Below are positions 5,881-9,197 of a DNA stretch of 9,197 nucleotides, one piece after another. A program made the position numbers and the translations under genes. The notes under the pieces were generated by a model, which saw nothing but the letters and a program-made list of their open reading frames with translations, was not told the DNA's origin and did not search any database. Within the stretch, counting starts at the first letter, position 1. Each line of letters starts with the position of its first letter. Where the stretch lies: contig JAOUPE010000045.1 of assembly GCA_029880025.1 (NCBI GenBank), forward strand, positions 1 through 9,197, read 5' to 3'. Source of the DNA: Caldifarciminota bacterium (GTDB lineage: Bacteria > Hydrothermota > Tepidihabitantia > Tepidihabitantales > JAOUPE01).

Positions 5881-7454
5881 CAACCCTTTTATTAGTACTT
5901 TTATCCGCGTTAGGCGGATTAACCGTCGAATCAAAAATTGATTCGGTCATTATCTATCCTAATCAAGCATTGGTCGTCCGAAAGGCGACTGTCAATTTAA
6001 CTGGCTCAACCCAACTCAATTTTAAAGATTTGCCTGGAATGCTCGATGATAACACGGTCAGAATAAAAGCCGAGGGTCTGAAGATTGGTGAAGTTCAAAT
6101 TAAACGAGGCTACATTGAAAAACCGAGTCCAAGAGTAAAAGAACTGGAAGAGAAGATTAAAGATGTCGAATCCGATATCAGAGACTTGGACAACGAGAAA
6201 GAAGTATTGAAGTCAAAAGAAACTTTCTTGAGTTCAGTAAAACTTGGTGCTCCTGAATTAATCGCTAAAGAACTTCAAGCCGGCAAGGTTGCTCCAGAAT
6301 CCTGGCGTTCAGGCTTGAAGTTTATGGCAGAAGAATTAGCCAAGACGAAAGAAAGAACAACGGAAATTGAAGATGATAAAAAAGAGTTGAATGACACGCT
6401 ACAGGCATTGAAAAAAGAGCTAAACGATGTTAAGGCTTTGACTGAAAACCGCAAAGAGGTTTTGGTTGATATTGGAGTGACTGAATCTGGTACTTATATG
6501 ATTGAATTGAGTTACATAATACCTGGAAGTGTCCGGTGGAATCCTTATTATGAGTTACGGGCTAATCCATCAGAAGGCAAAGTTGGCATTGGCTATTTTG
6601 CCAAGATTATGCAAAGAACTGGCGAAGACTGGGAAAATGTAAAGGTTCTTCTTTCCACTGCTCAACCAGCTAAAGGTGGAGTAGCGCCCGAACCATATCT
6701 TTGGTCTCTTACTTTAGAGGAAGTGGTTCCAAAACCCGCCGCCGTAGAAAAAAGAGCAATAATGGCAGAGGATTTTTCCCGATTACCAGTCACAGCACTA
6801 AAAGGCGAATTAGGAGTGCCAAGAGTCGAAACCGGAATTTCTTTACAATATGTAATTCCCGGCAGAGTTATTCTAAAAAGTGGCGAAGCCGAAAAGAAGA
6901 TTGCATTATACTCTGCATCGTTTCCTGCTGAATTTGAATATTACATCTATCCAAGAACTCAGAAAATTGCTTACTTAAAAGGTAAAATGCTTAATATGAC
7001 TGAGAACATCTTTTTGGCGGGTGAAGCTAATGCTTATGTCGGTTCTGAATTTACTGGCAAGACTAGATTATCAAACATCGCACCCGAAGAATCAACCGAA
7101 GCCAGTTTTGGTGTAGATGAACGAGTAAAAGTAAAACACGATTTAGTCAAAACCTTCACCTCTAAAGTCGGAACCTTCACTAAGCGACAAAGAACTGAAT
7201 TTCTGTTCAAGACTATAATTGAAAATTATCACGCAAAACCAGTAAAATTCACTCTGGTTGAGCAGGTTCCAGTTTCACAACAAAAAGATATTACAGTCAA
7301 AGTGACAAAAATCGAACCAAAGTTTGATGAAGAAAACAAGGATATGGGCACATTCACTTATACTCGTGAAATTCAACCTAAAGAAAAATTTGTCGTTAAT
7401 CTTGGCTATTTTGTTGAATATCCAATTGGAAGAAGGGTGATGGGATTATACTAA
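5877..7454 (+). CDS. Exported DUF4140/DUF4139 (mucoidy-inhibitor MuiA-like) protein
   Basis: A 525-residue protein of the family annotated as mucoidy inhibitor MuiA-like, whose biochemical role is not established. Residues 1-17 (MTTLLLVLLSALGGLTV) look like a signal peptide with an unusually uncharged n-region, so export is likely but less certain. Residues about 20-75 (IDSVIIYPNQALVVRKA) fit the DUF4140 domain. Residues about 84-195 are a charged helical, coiled-coil-like region. From about 205 onward comes the DUF4139 beta domain, with SVRWNPYYELRA (218-229), TGEDWENVKVLLSTAQP (248-264) and the terminal YPIGRRVMGL. The start codon overlaps the mnmA stop and has AAAGGAGG in place, so it is co-transcribed with a tRNA-modification gene, though no functional link is obvious. 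Confidence 0.88.
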   Translation: MTTLLLVLLSALGGLTVESKIDSVIIYPNQALVVRKATVNLTGSTQLNFKDLPGMLDDNTVRIKAEGLKIGEVQIKRGYIEKPSPRVKELEEKIKDVESDIRDLDNEKEVLKSKETFLSSVKLGAPELIAKELQAGKVAPESWRSGLKFMAEELAKTKERTTEIEDDKKELNDTLQALKKELNDVKALTENRKEVLVDIGVTESGTYMIELSYIIPGSVRWNPYYELRANPSEGKVGIGYFAKIMQRTGEDWENVKVLLSTAQPAKGGVAPEPYLWSLTLEEVVPKPAAVEKRAIMAEDFSRLPVTALKGELGVPRVETGISLQYVIPGRVILKSGEAEKKIALYSASFPAEFEYYIYPRTQKIAYLKGKMLNMTENIFLAGEANAYVGSEFTGKTRLSNIAPEESTEASFGVDERVKVKHDLVKTFTSKVGTFTKRQRTEFLFKTIIENYHAKPVKFTLVEQVPVSQQKDITVKVTKIEPKFDEENKDMGTFTYTREIQPKEKFVVNLGYFVEYPIGRRVMGLY

Positions 7455-7470
7455 AATCAAAAATTAAATC

Positions 7471-7559
7471 TTAAAAATTAAATACACATATTAAAAATAT
7501 CTAAATATTGTTTGAATGCTTTTTATTTGTATTTTTGATATTTGATATTTAATTTTTAA
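7471..7559. repeat. AT-rich imperfect inverted repeat
   Basis: The left arm at 7471-7499 pairs with 7530-7559, with two mismatches and one bulged base (7545), leaving a 30-base loop. The outer 14 bases, TTAAAAATTAAATA against TATTTAATTTTTAA, are perfect. A direct copy of AAAAATTAAAT precedes it at 7459-7469. The stem is nearly all A/T and lacks the G/C core of a usual terminator. It could be a weak terminator or an intergenic filler repeat; it lies in the 152-base gap between the DUF4139 gene and trmFO. Confidence 0.6.
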
Positions 7560-7589
7560 TTTGATACAATTAGTTCTATTGAACCAATT

Positions 7590-7617
7590 TTGATAAATTT
7601 AAAAAAATGGGTATAAT
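7590..7617 (+). promoter_or_regulatory. Possible promoter overlapping the trmFO start
   Basis: TTGATA (7590-7595), 16 bases, TATAAT (7612-7617) is a good promoter by the pattern of this window. However, the -10 covers the trmFO start region, so transcripts from it would begin inside the gene. It may be chance in AT-rich DNA. An alternative -10, TAAATT at 7594-7599, ends 7 bases before the ATG at 7607 but has no good -35. Confidence 0.25.
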
Positions 7618-8941
7618 GTCTAACAACCAAATCATTATTATTGGTGCTGGTTTAGCCGGTTCAGAAGCCGCTTATCAATGCGCTAAAAGAGGCGTCAAAG
7701 TAAAACTATTTGAAGCAAAACCTAATTATATCTCCCCTGCCCATAAGACCGAATATTTAGCCGAATTAGTCTGCTCTAATTCTCTAAAATCGGATGAGCC
7801 AACCAATGCCCATGGTCTGCTTAAAGCCGAACTTCGTTTATTAGATTCATTATTACTGCGCTGTGCTGTAAAGACAAAAATCCCTGGCGGCAAAGCATTA
7901 GTCGTAAATCGAGAACTCTTTGCTAAAGAAGTAACCAAAGAAATCGCTAAATTGTCTGATGTCGAAATAATCCGCGAAGAAGTATCCAGGATTCCAGAAA
8001 ACGGTATCATCATTATAGCCACTGGTCCCTTAACCTCAGAATCACTCAGCAAAGAGTTAGCAAGTTTCTGTGGCGAAGAACATTTATTTTTCTACGATGC
8101 TATCTCACCAATCGTTGCTGCCCAATCTATTAATTATGAACGAACGTTTTTTGGCTCAAGATATCGCAATGATAATGATTATCTAAATTGTCCTTTAACT
8201 AAAGATGAATATGAAAAATTTTATAATGAGTTAATTAATGCTGAACTGTTTCCTTTAAGAGATTTTGAGAATGGACAATTCTTTGAAGGCTGCCTGCCAA
8301 TCGAAGAAATTGCAAAACGAGGAAAAGATACTCTTGCTTATGGACCAATGAAACCAGTTGGTTTAAAAGACCCAAGAACCAATAAAACTCCTTATGCTGT
8401 AGTTCAGTTACGCAAAGAAAATCAAGAAGGCACGATGTATAATTTAGTTGGATTCCAAACACGCTTAAGACACAAGGAACAAGAAAAAGTCTTTCACCTA
8501 ATTCCTGGATTGGAGAATGCTGAATTTTTAAGATATGGTAGTGTTCATCGTAATACTTATATTAATGCTCCAAAAATCCTTAAACCAACCTTACAGACAA
8601 TTAAACGAGAAACTCTTTTTATTTCTGGTCAGTTATGTGGAGTTGAAGGTTATGTCGAATCAATCGGAACTGGTCTTTGGGCAGGAATCAATGCTGCCCG
8701 AATTCTTTCTGGCAAAGAACCGATAACACCGCCAGCTGAAACGATGTTAGGTGGTCTAATCAAATACATCACCACCCCTAACAATAATTTCCAGCCAATG
8801 AATGCCAATTTTGGGCTCTCTCCTCCAGTTCCCAGCCCTAATAAATCTATTGCCGGAGAGACTTCCAAGTCTCGATACCGAAAACAGGAATTTTACAACC
8901 GTTCAATCCAAACTTTGACTCAATTCATAATTACAATCTAA
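7607..8941 (+). CDS. trmFO: tRNA (uracil-54-C5)-methyltransferase TrmFO, folate- and FAD-dependent
   Basis: TrmFO makes m5U54 in the T-loop of tRNA using methylenetetrahydrofolate and reduced FAD. The 444 residues match the family's usual 430-450. They show the N-terminal FAD motif IIIIGAGLAGSEAA (9-22), the family signature CSNSLKSDEPTNAHGLLKAE with C56, FEGCLPIEE with C229, LAYGPMKPVGL (243-253), and the C-terminal FAD motif GTGLWAGINAA (354-364). C56 and C229 fit the two active-site cysteines known as C53 and C226 in B. subtilis; starting at the in-frame ATG at 7616 (residue 4) would give exactly that numbering and is a plausible alternative start. No Shine-Dalgarno precedes either ATG. 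Base composition, sampled by eye, is somewhat more AT-rich than nrdD. It is separated from the DUF4139 gene by 152 bases. Confidence 0.97.
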   Translation: MGIMSNNQIIIIGAGLAGSEAAYQCAKRGVKVKLFEAKPNYISPAHKTEYLAELVCSNSLKSDEPTNAHGLLKAELRLLDSLLLRCAVKTKIPGGKALVVNRELFAKEVTKEIAKLSDVEIIREEVSRIPENGIIIIATGPLTSESLSKELASFCGEEHLFFYDAISPIVAAQSINYERTFFGSRYRNDNDYLNCPLTKDEYEKFYNELINAELFPLRDFENGQFFEGCLPIEEIAKRGKDTLAYGPMKPVGLKDPRTNKTPYAVVQLRKENQEGTMYNLVGFQTRLRHKEQEKVFHLIPGLENAEFLRYGSVHRNTYINAPKILKPTLQTIKRETLFISGQLCGVEGYVESIGTGLWAGINAARILSGKEPITPPAETMLGGLIKYITTPNNNFQPMNANFGLSPPVPSPNKSIAGETSKSRYRKQEFYNRSIQTLTQFIITI

Positions 8942-8997
8942 GCAAACAATAGAATAAACCTTCTAAAATTATTTTACTCAAAAAAACCAATTTCCTC

Positions 8998-9025
8998 TTG
9001 ACAGATAATAGCCAGCTCGTATAAT
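8998..9025 (+). promoter_or_regulatory. Promoter of the last, partial gene
   Basis: TTGACA (8998-9003), 16 bases, TATAAT (9020-9025): both hexamers match the sigma-70-type consensus exactly. Transcription would start near 9032, giving a leader of about 27 bases that includes the ribosome binding site. No terminator hairpin is visible between trmFO (stop at 8941) and this promoter. Confidence 0.8.
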
Positions 9026-9046
9026 TATTCGGGGTGGATTTTTTAG

Positions 9047-9054
9047 AAAGGAGG
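9047..9054 (+). promoter_or_regulatory. Ribosome binding site deciding a TTG start
   Basis: AAAGGAGG, with GGAGG ending four bases before TTG at 9059-9061, the same spacing as for the ferredoxin and DUF4139 genes. No ATG or GTG lies at a suitable distance in an open frame, so TTG is the likely start. Confidence 0.75.
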
Positions 9055-9058
9055 ACTT

Positions 9059-9197
9059 TTGTCCAAATTCATTATAACCCTATCAATAATTGCTTTCGGC
9101 TTAGTTCTTGCTGCCGAATACCCGACAACTCAATCGCAAACACAGGCAACACTAAAACTGCCGGCTATCGCTGAACAGGTTCAAACCAAAAGACCGG
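9059..9197 (+). CDS. Exported protein of unknown function, 3' end cut by window edge
   Basis: Forty-six codons are visible from a TTG start, open to the edge. The N-terminus MSKFIITLSIIAFGLVLAA is a typical short signal peptide (positive n-region, hydrophobic core, AA at a likely cleavage site near residue 19). The mature part starts with a Gln/Thr-rich segment (EYPTTQSQTQATLKLPAIAEQ). Nothing more can be said about function. It has its own consensus promoter, so it is likely the first gene of a new transcription unit. Confidence 0.75.
   Translation, partial: MSKFIITLSIIAFGLVLAAEYPTTQSQTQATLKLPAIAEQVQTKRP

Noticed and set aside
7726..8052. 108-codon minus-strand frame inside trmFO
   Set aside because: It is antisense to the conserved TrmFO core and shows no motif of its own.
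7607..8941. Recent horizontal transfer of trmFO because it is more AT-rich than nrdD
   Set aside because: By-eye samples differ only modestly, mnmA is intermediate, and there are no mobile-element marks beyond the neighbouring AT-rich repeat.

Overview
The window reads as a piece of a bacterial chromosome of moderate to low GC from a strict or facultative anaerobe. The anaerobic (class III, oxygen-sensitive) ribonucleotide reductase and a small Thermotoga-type ferredoxin support this. NrdR, MnmA and TrmFO are bacterial families. The style (secreted FDGTNYLVVW-repeat protein, DUF4140/DUF4139 protein, Thermotoga-like NrdD and ferredoxin, AT-rich intergenic filler) is reminiscent of uncultured anaerobic lineages such as candidate phylum WOR-3, but that placement is a guess from memory and not proven here. 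No RNA gene, transposase, CRISPR array or phage gene was found.

Left part (minus strand): positions 1-1077 hold the first 359 codons of an exported protein built from about 50-residue repeats, cut off by the window edge. Upstream lie its promoter and then the terminator hairpin of the next operon. Positions 1275-4230 are the operon nrdR-nrdD: the NrdR repressor, then an 818-residue anaerobic ribonucleoside-triphosphate reductase. Between nrdR and its promoter elements sit two NrdR-box-like palindromes 30 bp apart, so the operon is very likely autoregulated.

Right part (plus strand): a divergent promoter drives a 66-residue single-cluster [4Fe-4S] ferredoxin (4469-4669). Next comes mnmA (tRNA 2-thiouridylase, 4768-5880), whose stop codon overlaps the start of an exported DUF4140/DUF4139 protein (5877-7454). 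After an AT-rich inverted repeat comes trmFO (tRNA m5U54 methyltransferase, 7607-8941). A well-formed promoter and ribosome binding site then start a further exported protein (9059 to the edge).

The genes fall into three themes: dNTP supply under anaerobiosis and its regulation (nrdR, nrdD), tRNA uridine modification (mnmA, trmFO), and cell-envelope or exported proteins (repeat protein, DUF4139 protein, final partial gene). Promoters across the window share a readable form, TTGACA, 16-17 bases, then TAnnnT. Genes with a strong GGAGG keep it 4-5 bases before the start. In contrast, the repeat protein and mnmA have a -10 box ending only 5-7 bases before ATG and no Shine-Dalgarno, which suggests leaderless mRNAs. 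I found no clearly new biological system; the best leads are the NrdR operator pair, the leaderless-type starts, the repeat protein, and the cysteine arrangement of MnmA next to a ferredoxin.
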